Assembly: GCF_000237925.1 (NCBI RefSeq)
Contig: NC_031498.1
Location: forward strand, 1,074,015-1,138,014
DNA from: Schistosoma mansoni
Lineage: Eukaryota; Platyhelminthes; Trematoda; Strigeidida; Schistosomatidae
Direction: 5' to 3'
Length of the DNA: 64,000 nucleotides
Numbering within the stretch: position 1 is the first letter of the stretch; every line of letters starts with the position of its first letter. This document shows positions 1 to 12,160 of this stretch, piece after piece. The notes under the pieces are model-generated. The model ran no database searches, was not told the DNA's origin, and saw nothing but the letters and a program-made list of their open reading frames with translations. The translations under genes and the position numbers were made by a program.

Positions 1-366
1 TATTAATAGTTTTCTACGCAAAATACTTCGGATCCGTTGACCAGACATTATCAGCAACATTCTACTGTGGGAGAGAACAAACCAGATTCCAGTGGAGGAA
101 GAAATCACGAAGAAGCTCTGGAAGTGGATAGGATACACATTGAGGAAATCACACAACTGTGTCACAAGACAAGCCCTCACATGGAATCGTGAAGGCCAAA
201 GGAGAAGAGGAAGGTCAAAGAACACATTACACCGAGAAATGGAGACAGACATGAGAAAAATGAACAACAATTGGATAGAACTAGAAAGGAAGGCCCAGGA
301 CAATGTGGGTTGAAGAATGCTGGTCGGCGGTCAATGCTCCACTGGGGGCAACAGGAGTAAGTAAGC
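1..366 (+). mobile_element. RTE-like non-LTR retrotransposon tail, cut by window start
   Basis: Decayed reverse-transcriptase C-terminal region: [32 protein letters not shown] and [20 protein letters not shown] are readable, followed by VGRMLVGG-like sequence. Stops interrupt it; not functional. Confidence 0.8.
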
Positions 367-444
367 AACCATAAAATATGATTTAATTGGCATCAAAGTA
401 ATGTCGGTCGGAAAAAAGAAATGAGATGAATAAAAATTTCGAAA

Positions 445-558
445 TATTGCCTCTATATAGCCTTAATTCACAAGCATTATAAGCGAAGATGGATAGCGAC
501 TAGCAGTAGAAACCATGATGCGCGTTTCGTCCTATTTGAGGCTCGTCAGCTGAGTTAA
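445..558 (-). repeat. Family I (Sm-alpha-like) partial unit with hammerhead
   Basis: Contains the leader (attgcctctatatagcctta) and a hammerhead core on the minus strand at 513-555: CTGACGA, stem II, GAAAC, then AUC at the cleavage position. Stem II is mismatched. Confidence 0.65.
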
Positions 559-957
559 CTTTCGTGTCATTTCATTTTGTTCATAGTAAATTATCACCCC
601 CTGCCTCGTCCTTATAAAAAATCATCACATTATTTTTGTCACTGAATCATCGGTGAACAAGTGATGTAAGAATGATAAAATTGACAACGATGCTTATTCA
701 TAACTTTACTATATTGCTGACTTATAATTCCCATCTGGCTAATACATAAGCAAATTTATTCATAAAAGTATAAGGTGATGATAAATTACTTTTAAAAAGA
801 TTCAAAACAATCCCATTGACATGAATTTATGTTTAGTTAGATAAACGAGGTTATGTAGTGATGTTCTTTGTTTTTCATTTTACAATATTTATAATGGAAA
901 GTTGGTAATAAACAATGAAAAAACAAACTATCTGTCGAATACTATTAAACTTCTATA

Positions 958-1358
958 CATTTTCATAGTTGAAAGCGTGAGTCAATTGAAGCTAGACCAC
1001 TATGGAAAACCTGGAAGCACTGGACGGCCAACTCGTCCTATTGTGGGACTCTTTAGCAGTGCGTATCCCTGATCTCGCATCGTGAGATTCGAACTCAGGA
1101 CCTATCAGTCTCGCGTCAGAGCATTTAACCGATAGACCACTGAGCCGGCCGGCATCCAACGGTGTTCATCTATAACTTCAACCAATCCACGAAATTGGGC
1201 AACCATTCACCAATGTCTTCAGAGAGTTGATATCTCCCAACAGATCTGGTTGAACTCCACTGGAGTCCTATAATAGAACGAAACCGCCGTCCAGTGCTTC
1301 CAGGTTTTCCATAGTGGTCTAGCTTCAATTGACTCATGATCTCAACTATATGAAAATC
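958..1358. repeat. Family II fold-back SINE element
   Basis: About 70-bp inverted arms (958-1,030 and 1,286-1,358; gtcaattgaagctagaccac against its complement) flank a minus-strand tRNA-like unit with B box GTTCGAATCTC near 1,090 and a hammerhead-like core. Confidence 0.7.
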
Positions 1359-1484
1359 TATAACCAGTTAAACACTGAAATATTTGTTATGTATGAATAA
1401 ATTTCGTTTACTTATCAATATATATATTTTATTTTTTCATCTTCCTACCATCTTCATTCATGCAAACGATTAGAATGAATTCAG

Positions 1485-1522
1485 TCAATAACAATAATAA
1501 TAATAATAATTAATAATTTCCT
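1485..1522 (+). repeat. AAT microsatellite
   Basis: About nine AAT/AAC units in a row (aacaataataataataataa). Confidence 0.7.
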
Positions 1523-3501
1523 GTCATTGATAATAATTAATTAATTTTATATCCGATCAGTTTTATTAATCTTCGCCTAATCTATTCATATTGTGCTTTC
1601 ACACGTACAATCATTCTAAATTACATTTCATTAAGGCAATTATTGATGCATGAAAATAGAATACTACTACTGAAATACTATTATTGTATAAAGGAATTAA
1701 ATGTATTGCATCATATTTATAGATGCTCATATAGGTATTTGATCATTCATGCGTATTTATATATATCATAACATCAAGTCAATATATATTTTATTTGCTT
1801 GGATTCATTTTACACTAGAGGAATATGCAGGGAGAGAGTGAAAGAGTTGCCTTGGTTGCTGATTTATTTTCGTTTTATTTGATAGACGAGAAGAAGTGAT
1901 AAGGGGGGGAAACAGAAAGTGATTTATGTTTTTTGAAAATATTTTCATGTGCAACATTGTATATGAGTGTCAGCGGATAGGATATGATAGTATCAAAGGT
2001 CTAAAAACAGAAAAAACATGGGGTTGTTCAATGAGTATTTACAGTATACTCATAGAAATGAAGATTAAGTGATTGAATGATGATAATTGATCAGTTACCA
2101 ACTAGACAATAACATTATTTTAAATCTATCATAAGAGGGATTGGAATAAACTGTTTATCTTATAATGCTTAACTTAGGCAGTTAAACTGAGTATACTGTT
2201 AAAACACTTGATAAGCGATAAGATGGAATCCTTATTCTTTCCAATTTGTCTCTATTTTTTGAGTAGAATAAAATGTAAACCTTACAGAATGTTTGATCGT
2301 ATCTTTTAAATAAAGTCAATGGAAGAATTAAAATTCTTATGTTTTAAAGCCACTATATTTTGAAAAATACTAGACATGATTAATGTCACCCAGTCATGTT
2401 TAGAGATTGACGTGATTGTGAAGAAAAACTCTTGACAAAATGATGTAAGTAGCTGGTTTTATGAGACAAGATGAATGTCTAAGTGGATGTTGGATTGGAC
2501 AGTTATTACAACTTGTTCTTGGTAAGTTAACGTGCAGACATTGAGATACACGAGAGATAATTAGACGATTCACTGCATGTTAGCTATTTCTGGAAGACTT
2601 ATCCAGATAGCTGTTGGATTGTGCAATGATTATTAATTCTATTTGGAATGGTTTGTATTTTCTCACTGTTGGTGTTAAAGACTAATCAATGAATGCTGAG
2701 CGGATGGTCTATATTTTACTATTTAGTCACTAGTTTTTATTAAAGTCAAACCAGACAAAGCCTTTTGGAGCACACTGTATATGTTAAATGACAACGAATA
2801 TAATTGAGAAAGATCACATATTTTTTTGAAATTTATTTTAGTAATTCAAACGTTCAAAGCGTCTCTTTCTTAGTCAGTGATAAGCAATGTAGAACCTGGA
2901 ACATAGGTGCATTAGTTCAAGTTGCCATAACACAACAGCACACCAAGATAAAACTATTGATACAAATACCAGAGCAATAATAATAATAATAGAAGAGATC
3001 AATCATGGATAGTAAGGCTGAGGGAGAAATAATGGATTCAAGGGATAAAAAGCATAATATAATTCTCATACTGGCGATGTAAAGTAAGACAAATAGTTGA
3101 TGCATCTATGGCAATGATACTGATTCGGATCCATGTCATTATCAGTCATCTCTAACTATTGGTGATGATAATGGCACAGATCATAACTAGTTATTCTTTG
3201 TCCACCAACATTGTTAACGGTAATAACTTAATGGACTGATATCAAATCTTGGTTTGGTTGCCCCTAGCTTTTTGTTCACATACACTTACACCAGTTAATA
3301 TCTCTACACCATTATTATCTCAAGAATCATAAATTCTGATAGCTATTGACATATAATGGGAAGTGATATGTGGGCTAGAATGATAATGATTGGTTATTTG
3401 GCTTAGTCAGACTTGTAGATAGTTTGACAGGTGAAAACAAGGAAAACAGACCGTTATGATAGGAAGATCCAAGCAAATAATATCAAATGAATTTAAAAAC
3501 T
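1523..3501. other. No gene seen; AT-rich spacer
   Basis: Stops are dense in all frames; no splice-flanked open segment or repeat family recognised. Confidence 0.5.
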
Positions 3502-3693
3502 TCACTCCATTGCACAAGCAAGTGGCTATCAGACCTCAGTAGTTAAGTGGATAATGTGATGGTGACTATAGCAAACGGTACTGGGTTCGAGTCCTGGAGT
3601 GAATATCAACTCTGGGATTCAGGCATATCCAGCTGACGAGTCCCAAATAGGACGAAACTAGCGTCCTGGATTCCACTGCTGCTATCCATCTTT
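3502..3693 (+). repeat. Family I Sm-alpha-like SINE unit
   Basis: tRNA-like head with an A-box-like CAGTAGTTAAGTGGATAA and B box GGTTCGAGTCC at about 3,580, then a hammerhead domain at 3,621-3,676. Complete at the 3' side up to tgctatccatc. Confidence 0.7.
3621..3676 (+). ncRNA. Hammerhead ribozyme motif
   Basis: CTGACGA, stem II GTCC/GGAC around CAAATA, GAAAC, then GTC before CTGG, which pairs with the CCAG of stem I. Same layout as the classical schistosome hammerhead. Confidence 0.7.
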
Positions 3694-4111
3694 TTATGAA
3701 TTTATAACTAGATTGATTTGCTTAATTTTAATTCCTTCTTATAAACTTTGACATTTCACTCTTTAAATTTTTTTTTCTTTTTTAGATTCTTTTGTTTAAA
3801 ATTCCTCCATAGTTTCGTGATTGTTTTAATAAATTTATATTCAACATTGAACGTTTTAATGTTCAGTTATTGACTTATTTCATGGAGAGTTTCTCAAAAC
3901 TATTTACATTTATCATCATATTTTGTTAAAATTTGAAAGATTTTGAGTGATTTATTTGACATTCATTGGTTTGTATATATTAGTCTTTTATGAGAAATAT
4001 TCGTTATAATTATACTACTCATAAGCAACTAGCATTTTTTGTATTTTATTGGTTAGTGGTAAATTAACTGTTCTCTTATTGGTTGATGATGCATATTACT
4101 TAATTACTTAC

Positions 4112-4591
4112 TTACTTACGCCTGTTACTCCCAATGAAGCATAGGCCGCCGACCAGCATTCTCCAACCCACACTGTCACGGACCTTCCTTTCTAGCTTTA
4201 TCCAACGTTTATTCATTCTTCTCATACCTTTTCCATTTAGCGGCGTAATGTGTTCTTTGGTCTTCCTCTTCTCCTTTGACCTTCGGGATTCCATGTGAGG
4301 GCTTGTCTTGTGACAGAGTTGGGTGATTTCCTCAATATGTGTCCTATCCACTTCCAGCACTTCTTCGTGATTTCTTCCTCCACTGAATGGAATCTGGTTT
4401 GTTCTCTCCCACAGTAGAATGTTGCTGACGGTATCTGACCAACGAATCCGAAGTATCTTGCTTAGACAATTGTTAATAAACACCTGTATCTTCTTGATGA
4501 TGGCTTTCGTAGTTCTCCACGTCTCCGCCTCATACAGTAGAACTGTCTTGACATTCGTATTGAAAATTCTGATCTTGGTGTTGGTTGACAA
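4112..4591 (-). mobile_element. RTE-like non-LTR retrotransposon tail
   Basis: 159-codon [23 protein letters not shown], then [21 protein letters not shown] frameshift then moves the [11 protein letters not shown] part into another frame. Conserved tail of an RTE-type reverse transcriptase widespread in flatworms. Confidence 0.8.
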
Positions 4592-4769
4592 TTGTTTTGA
4601 GTTCCTGATGATGCATATTGGTTGATATCATATTGAGTTATTTTTGTGCTTGTTTTTTTAATGAGTTAACTGTTGTTACTGATTTTATTATCTTGAATTT
4701 GAGTTTATTGCAGAACTATTTATTGTTTATAAATATTCCGAGAAGTCAGAACAATGATAGTAGCTGTCA

Positions 4770-4818
4770 ATGGAATCCAGGACGCGCATTTCGTCCTATA
4801 TGGGACTCTTCATTTGAA
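4770..4818 (-). repeat. Family I hammerhead remnant
   Basis: Minus strand keeps stem II, GACGAAA and GCGTCCTGGATTCC, but CTGATGA is mutated. No tRNA-like head. Confidence 0.5.
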
Positions 4819-6253
4819 TATGCTTACTAGCCACTATCGAATACTGTTTATAATCTTTATGACTTAATGCTAACATCGAGGCAATCCGCATAGAATGCAT
4901 ACGTACCAAAACAGAATGGTCGATATTTAGATATGCATGCTAGTTTATAACAATTTAAAGACCTTATGTAAGATTCAGTTCTTTCTTACGTTTATTTTTA
5001 TAGTCTAGTCTAAGGCAACATTGACCACTGATGTTTGTGAAAGGACTTGGTAGGAAATAATTATTAGGGTTCTATGTTTCAAGATATAAAATGTATTCAT
5101 TATTATCAGTTGGTTTAATAAACATCTGATAGTTTGTTTTAGTGGTTTCAACTGTTGATAGACTTAGTTTATCTTAATTATTATTGGGGAGACCAAGTAA
5201 ATTCTTCGAAATAAGCCCCGAAAAGCCTTGAAAACGTTGAGAAACATCTTATCCAATCAACATTCAGTAGGAGTTTATCAGAAACATCTAGAAAGTGAAA
5301 ATTCACATGTCACATTTCTGACTGGATGATTACCTATCCTGCTACTATCTTTACAAGGGTTCCAAAACTTTCCAGAGGCCCAAGACTATCTGATATGCTA
5401 TAAATACCCTAGATTTCCTGTACATAAACTAACCCTAGTGTAAAGCATCCTTTCCATATTACGCACCTTTTCTCTAGTATTCAAGTTGTCGTGTAGAGTT
5501 AGCCTGGGGCTTATTAGAAGAGATACGAAGACGGAATCAAACGTTCAAATAGAAGATTTATCAATTGCCTATGTGGAAGGTTTGTAGATTTGTTTAAATA
5601 TTCAATTTTCTAGACAGCAAATCTTCAAAAGTAAGTATTTGAATAGAATTTTATTCCATAGAGAAAAGGTTTCATATTTTCAAAGTCAATTATACAAATA
5701 TCATGGAAAACGAAGTTTTCATCTGACTTTAAATATATCCATCATCTTTTATCAGATCCTTCATAATCTTTTCGTTGCTAAGCAATAAAATTACTCTTCA
5801 TTCCTATTGTAGTAAACAAGAACACAAGTGAGGACAATCGAATGTATATGAATACAAAATTACAGAACATCTTAGTGAAATCTGTGAAGCATACAGTAAA
5901 TACTTCATTTGCAGAATGTCAATCAATCGTCTCAGACTTCATTGTTCTTTTGTTTCCACATCAATCATTCTTTATTCTCATTCTCTTTTCTTCGATCTTC
6001 TTAATCTTCTGCCATCAGACATTTCACTTTCGATTGATGATACATACTATTTATATCTGACGACATCAGTAGCACATGCCATACTATGCCCACGATATTC
6101 TCGATAAATTGTCCAATTACAAAAATGTAGAAAACAACACAATTTTGAAAAGTTAAGTTAATATTTTATGGGAAAAAGTAGCACAATTTACAAATAATTA
6201 TTCTGTTCGATAATTATTATTAACGTCCGAATAATTACGAATTTAAAAAATTG

Positions 6254-6468
6254 GATTGGTTGAAGTTAGACATTAACACCGTTGGATGCCGACTCAGTGG
6301 TCTAGTGGTTAAGCGCTAGCGCGCGAAACTGATAGGTCCTGGGTTTCGATCTCCAGAGGCGGGATCGTGGATGCGCACTGCTGAGGAGTCACAGAAGGAC
6401 GAAACGGTCGTCCAGTGCTTCCAGGTTTTCCATGGTTGTCTAGCTTCAATTGACTCATGATTCCGATT
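6254..6468 (+). repeat. Family II SINE, single plus unit
   Basis: GACTCAGTGGTCTAGTGGTT A box, GGTTTCGAT-like B box, hammerhead-like domain, then ttccaggttttccatggttg tail. Inserted in the LTR copy at 5,808-6,601. Confidence 0.7.
6375..6418 (+). ncRNA. Hammerhead-like motif with CUGAGGA core (family II)
   Basis: Stem I GCACTG pairs with CAGTGC (6 bp). Core CTGAGGA fits CUGANGA; stem II GTC/GAC; GAAAC; short stem III; GTC before stem I. Confidence 0.55.
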
Positions 6469-6945
6469 TTTATTGTTCATGAATTTTCATACCAACTGCG
6501 CTTCGTTTCCGTTCTTTCCTTATCGATCTTCTACTGAAATACATCCTATGCCTGACCATCGTTATATACTACTTATGTGGATATAAGTAACCTACACCAC
6601 AGTATGAGTTAGATAGTAACATAATGAAATAACAATTAATAACTGAATTTTTCAAAATATAATAGAATGTGTAAACTGAATGATTATTATATTATTGAAG
6701 TATGCAGTTGTCTTATGCTCGATCATATCTAACTCAGAAGAAAAAATTATTACTTTTGTGTTATGCCCCAATAAGGATAATGAATGGTAGCTTTGGGATC
6801 TATTTATGAACCAATACTGTGCACATATGTTTTTATCGTATAATTACTAAATAATTAACTATTCATATTCATGCTCCCTTCATTATAAGCTTCATCTTCA
6901 CCCATAGATTATTATTATACGATTTACCATTCATGAATTATACCC

Positions 6946-7480
6946 AGCCCCCAAATGCCCTGATACGGTCGAGAGTGGGGAGAGTCTGCTCTCCCTCTCC
7001 AAATGCTCTCACATGGCCAGCGAATATATAGCCTCTACCAGGGAAGTCCTACTCATTGCCTTCTCGTGGCGGGGGTGTTGTTTACGAAATTGAGAGGACG
7101 AAAAGCGAATGTCCGGCGCTTTAACCGGGTTGGTGGACACGGCGACTCCACCTAGGGGAGTTTGAAAACCCTGATTCCAAACCAATGGTGCACATGTACT
7201 CCAGTATCCTGAGGGAACAAATGGCGTACGAATCAACCGTTGATCATCGGCTACCATGGGACTGCATCTCCTCACGATGCTCCACTGCATTGTGGATCAG
7301 ACTTTTAGGTCGAAGGCTCCGAGTGTGGTCCCCTAAGAAAACCACCTGCTTCAGTTTGGGCACCTGGGCAATATCACAGTCCTCACACAAATCGAATGAG
7401 ATTTGTGAGGCGCATATTTTTCTGGTGCTTCCTTGTACCAATATTTATGTGTTTAAATAAATAAATAAAATAAATAAACT
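6946..7480 (+). mobile_element. Family III non-coding retroposon, copy 1
   Basis: Starts agcccccaaatgccctgata and ends tgtttaaataaataaataaa. Minus-strand ORFs such as MQWSIVRRCSPMV are incidental. Confidence 0.75.
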
Positions 7481-7483
7481 ATC

Positions 7484-9940
7484 TCCCCTATTCGTAGTCA
7501 TATTTGGGCAAATCTTGTACAAATGTTATTTTTTATTTTATGGTACGATGTGGTCAGTTTGATTGGTATGTAAACTCAGTATGTTTGAAATAGAATGATC
7601 CATACCGCAGAGGCTGAGATAAGTGTTCTGGACTTAACTGGCTGGGCTAGGCAGAAGCAGGACCCATACGTACTATACACTGCTCGTACGTTTTTTTTGT
7701 GTCACTGTTCCAATCGATAATTCGCTGCTCTCTGATTGGCGGTCTTATCACGTCATACGTTAACAAGGCATTCACTCGGCTACAAGTTATAATATTTTGT
7801 ACAGATTGAATATCTTCTGAAATTACTTTTCTGAGAAAAAATCAATAACAATAGATCTATCGTTACCCGAACAATATACTCAATTTCATAGTTTACATGA
7901 CAGACTAGTTCTATTTAGATAATCAACAAGCAATCAACAACCTTTTATTGTTTAATGAGTATTCATCAACCCACTGGTCAATAAACTTGATTTCACAGTA
8001 ACCATCTAATCTGTTGACTACTATTAATCTAGCATTCAATGCTATACTTGTAACTGAACAATGTAAACTATAAAATTCAATTAACTTTTCTAAATCTATC
8101 TCTCTATACTAATCGTTACAAAGTTTTTCTGCACAAAAAATTGTATCCTTTAAGGTAAAAAATAATTTCAATTACTGTCAATAAAATGAAGCAGTTCATT
8201 TGTTTATCAGATTCCAAAAATTATTTAATCAAAACTTTTATTTATTGTATTAAGTGTTTTGTTTTATGTAAACAATAAAGAAATCTGTTCATCATCATAA
8301 TAATAATATATGAATTTTAAAGATGATTGGATAGCTTTGAATTACCTAGTTTAAAGCTAGACCACTATGGAAAACCTGGAAGCGCTTGCCGACCATTTCG
8401 TCCTATTGTGAGACTCCTCAGCAGTGCGCATCCACGATCCCGCCTCGCGAGATTCGAACCTGTCGGTCACGTGCGCGAACGCTTAGCCCTTAGACCACTG
8501 AGCCAGTATCTGACAGTGTTAATGTTTAACTTCAACCGATCCACGAAATCCAGAGACACATCCACCATTGTCTTCAGTGAGTTACTATCTCACAACAGAC
8601 CTGGTTGAACTCCACTGGTCACTGCTTCACACTAGAACTCCAGGAAATACCTCTTGGAGCCAATCAAGAAATGATAATTCTGTTGTAGAACAAAGATCTT
8701 GGTAGCTTTTTTCCCATTTGATATTACCCTATTCGACCTTTGCTATTATTTGATCAATTTTTAATGACTTCAATTTTGAGAACTATGTTGTCCCTTAAGA
8801 TCACAGATGATGATATATGAAATGAGTTATTTTAGTATAATTTTGTTATCAATTAGGGATATTAAACCTTTTCTGAAAGCACTACCTTTTCTTTTCTTCA
8901 TCTTTATTTTAGTATGGATCATTAATGTTCAATTGTTTTGATGTATTGATCCTATGAACTATCTAGGTTGAGTAGATCCTGTTTCATATTCGAAGAATCT
9001 CTTATAGGTACTAAATTCCAAATTACTTTAAGCTGTCTTCATTCATAATAAAATAAAACTGTAATTGTTCCATAACTTGACTCTAGTTTGTAAAATATGT
9101 AGTGAGAAAATGGAACAATCGTATTACAGATCTGATGATTCAAGCATTTTTTTTATATGGAAACTAATGTAGCTCAATCCAACAAAAGGTCGAAGAAATA
9201 CAAATCGATAATTGGAAATAGGATGCCGATAGAGAGAAGATATACTGCGAGATAAATTGTCAGAGCGTCCACTCTAAGGTTTAAATGGATTTAAAATTAC
9301 CAAAGTAGGCTCTAAGTGAGGACTAGCAGTTTTTTGAACACGTAGAGAAAGCTTCAGTTTCCATTGACGAGGTTTTAATAAACCTATGAGTGAACTCTTG
9401 ACATTCCCTGTATGAAGTTTTAAAGTTGTTTTAGCTCATATCCCCAAGCCTCGCATGTATAACAATGAACAAAAAATTTAGGAGTTTAGGTATTAACCAG
9501 TCTAGGTGGATTTCGTAAAAAATGATCACTTTAAAATCTCATCGCCTCCCCGACTCAAAAGTATGTCTAGAAGAAGCAATAGATTATTATTTTTGTTCTC
9601 GTTAGTAAGCATGATGCCATTATGAATGTTATAATGTCTATCTAATAACTGAGCCACATCGAAGTTCGAATCGTACATAACTATTATACCATCTACATGT
9701 CTCCCATATAAGGTAAATTAATTGATGAGTTCACTCATATTTTCAACAACGGCTAGGAGCAGTCTAGAGTGACTACTTCGACTTCCTAAAAATGGTTACA
9801 TGTAAACGTTAAGCGAACCATATCAGCATAAAAGTGACTGCTTAAATCGTTTAAGGTGGAAATAAAAATACCGGGAAAAATAGTCACACAGTGGATATCA
9901 TCAGTTGTACCTAAAAATTTATTAGTAAATACAGGGTTTA
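7484..9940. other. No gene seen outside the family II SINE
   Basis: AT-rich, no coding segment; 8,350-8,650 is the only recognised element. Confidence 0.5.
8350..8650 (-). repeat. Family II SINE, minus unit
   Basis: B box GATTCGAACC and A box ACCACTGAGCC (as complements), then the 5' module ending actggtcactgcttcacac. Stem I of the hammerhead is mutated. Confidence 0.65.
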
Positions 9941-9941
9941 C

Positions 9942-10432
9942 ATGAATAGAGTGCAAAATACCTTCCTTAATATAAATATCATCAATACAAATGTCAAGAC
10001 AGTTCTACTGTATGGGGCGGCAACCTGGAGAACTACGAAAGCCATCATCAAGAAGATACAAATGTTTATTAACAATTGTCTAAGCAAGATACTTCGGATT
10101 CGTTGGTCAGATACCGTCAGCAACATTCTACTGTGGGAGAGATCAAACCAGATTTCAGAGGAGGAAGAAATCACGAAGAAGTGCTGGAAGTGGATAGGAC
10201 ACATATTGAGGAAATCACCCAACTCTGTCACAAGGCAAGCCCTCACATGGAGTCCTGAAGGTCAAAGGAGAAGAGGAAGACCAAAGAACACACTACGTCG
10301 AGAAATGGAGACAGACATGAGAAGAATGAACAAAGATTGGATGGAACTAGGAAGTCCCAGGACAGTGTGGGTTGGAGAATGCTGGTCGGCGGCCTATGCT
10401 TCATTGGGAGTAACAGGCGTAAATAGGTAAGT
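9942..10432 (+). mobile_element. RTE-like non-LTR retrotransposon tail, best preserved copy
   Basis: 162-codon ORF with [40 protein letters not shown] and [19 protein letters not shown] in one frame. 5'-truncated, lacking the catalytic YADD region. Confidence 0.85.
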
Positions 10433-10895
10433 AATTTATTTATTTAGCAGGCTAAAAGAAACCTAATACTTAATATCAAAAGTTTTCATGTGCTCATTAA
10501 TGAGGAGGGAATTCTTAGTGTTCTAGTGAGGCGTCATAACGAGTGGAGTTCAGTCAATTTAAGTATGGAGCAGTTACACAGTAATGAACTTGGAAGATAG
10601 TTGCTCAATATTCTCAGTTACTTGAAGCTAAACAATGTAAACCATTGGATATTAACTCAGGGTTCTAAATGTTAAGCGCTCTTCGTGAATCTTGGGTTTG
10701 ATATCAGATAGGTACTTGAATGAATACCGTTGATGAGTTCTATACTTTGTCAAAATAATTATACATTGTTTTTTTGGATTTCAATGATTATGTAAATGAT
10801 ACATAAAAGAAACATAATAACCTTATTAATAAACATATTTTTCAAAGGACTTCGAATTATTAATTAAAATATTAAACTACACAAGAAATTATATT

Positions 10896-11390
10896 CACTT
10901 AGTATTGTTTGTTTGAATCTTCAGATTGATGTTTAGGACTGCGATTGATCAATCTCTTATCGGCATATGTGCATACTGTGTGTATTGCCTCGATATAGCC
11001 TAAATTCACAAGCATTACAAACAAAGAGACGGATAGTGGCTAGCAGTAGAATCCAGGATGCGCGTTTCGTCCTATTTGGGACTCGTCAGCTGGATGTACC
11101 TGCATCTCATAGTTGATGTTCAATCTGGGACTCGAAACCAGTACCTTTCGCTTCAAACAACATCGCGTTATCCACTTAGCTACTGAGTCCTGATAGCCAC
11201 TTGTTTGTTCAATGGGGCAAAGTTTAGATTCACTTAGTATTGTTTGTTTGAATCTTCCCATCGATGTGTTAGGACTGCAACTGGTCAGTCTCTAATTGAC
11301 ATATGTGCATACTGTGCGTATTGCCTCGATATTGCCTTAATTCACAAGTATTATAAGCAAAGATGGATAGTGGCTAGCAAGAATTATTAA
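10896..11390 (-). repeat. Family I tandem, about 1.5 monomers of 337 bp
   Basis: The leader ttcacttagtattgtttg occurs at about 10,896 and again at about 11,233. Between them is a full tRNA-like head (B box TTTCGAGTCCC, minus strand) and a hammerhead. This is the arrangement of Sm-alpha satellite DNA (about 330-bp monomer). Confidence 0.75.
11051..11100 (-). ncRNA. Hammerhead ribozyme motif
   Basis: Minus strand: ACATCCAG CTGACGA, perfect GTCC/GGAC stem II, GAAACGCGC, then AUC before CTGGAT. AUC satisfies the NUH cleavage rule. Confidence 0.7.
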
Positions 11391-12030
11391 TATTAATTAT
11401 AATTAATACACCAAAATATGTGTTGAACATTCTAGTTACCATTACAAAACTGTTTATTCCATGGATTAATGAAAATTTTTTTTATATTATTAAAAGTCTC
11501 TCTTTTTTAATGAGATAAGAATATGTTGTGAAACAGTTGGTAGGTTACTTGGTAAACATACATAAGTACACACATACACACGCACATAATGTTCAACAAA
11601 TATTCTCATAAATATAATTCACTGATTTATATCAACAATTCAATAATGTGACTTCCCCCCCCTTTAGAAACTATCATGTATTTTTTCAGTTTCTCTTCCT
11701 CTCTCTATTTTGAACGTTATGCAACGTTTACCGGTTACTGATTTTTTTCCTTATTTAATTGAAAATATTTTGAAACTATGGTAGTATCAAAATAAGTAAC
11801 TTGTTAGAGGGATAATTGTTCAGAAATGTTATTATAGATATAATCAGCAAAATGTTTTCAGTCTTTTTATTTTTTGGGGGGAAATTAAATGAATGAATGA
11901 TGAGAAGAAAACTTAAACAATGTTGTTCTTACATGTTTTTTATCTCTAAATATAGATGGTTAAGTACCGTTGAATATAAAAACCGCGATTTAAATGCTGT
12001 GCGTTGATTCAGTCTGTCTGTGATTATCTA

Positions 12031-12153
12031 TACCGTAGCGATAATAACACGATGAAAGCACCGGTTCCCGTCCGAACATTGCAGTTAAGCAACGCTGGGC
12101 CCGGTCATTACTTGCATGGGTGACCGGCTGGGAATGCCAGGTGTCGCTGGCTT
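12031..12153 (+). pseudogene. 5S rRNA-like sequence
   Basis: About 123 bp matching 5S rRNA: CACGATGAAAGCACCGGTTC, then GTTAAGCAACG, GGGCCCGGTCATTACTTGCA, TGGGTGACCGGCTGGGAATG and final GGCTTT. Several changes from the expected sequence, including the 5' arm (the usual GTCTACGACC is not intact), suggest a pseudogene. Confidence 0.75.
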
Positions 12154-12160
12154 TAATGTG

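Larger units (their letters stand above)
5808..6601 (+). repeat. Second copy of the GTAT-type LTR, interrupted by a SINE
   Basis: Left part (5,808-5,960) matches the left half of 27852-28155 and right part (6,470-6,601) matches its right half. Between them lie extra AT-rich sequence and a family II SINE at 6,254-6,468. Confidence 0.5.

Noticed and set aside
3575-3597. tRNA gene suggested by A and B boxes
   Set aside because: The head belongs to an Sm-alpha SINE unit; no acceptor stem can be formed. The same applies to all other tRNA-like boxes here.
5842-6107. Two overlapping ORFs of 63-72 codons
   Set aside because: They fall within the LTR copy at 5,808-6,601 and the second LTR copy does not keep the frame.
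7009-7460. Overlapping 65-93 codon ORFs on both strands
   Set aside because: They lie inside a family III retroposon and recur in every copy (also 19,556-19,998, 26,061-26,497, 45,962-46,452 and 60,713-61,010); no splice context and not conserved as protein.
8327-8608. 93-codon ORF (FELPSLKLDHYGKPGS)
   Set aside because: It is a translation of the family II SINE; the same reading appears at 43,713-44,063.
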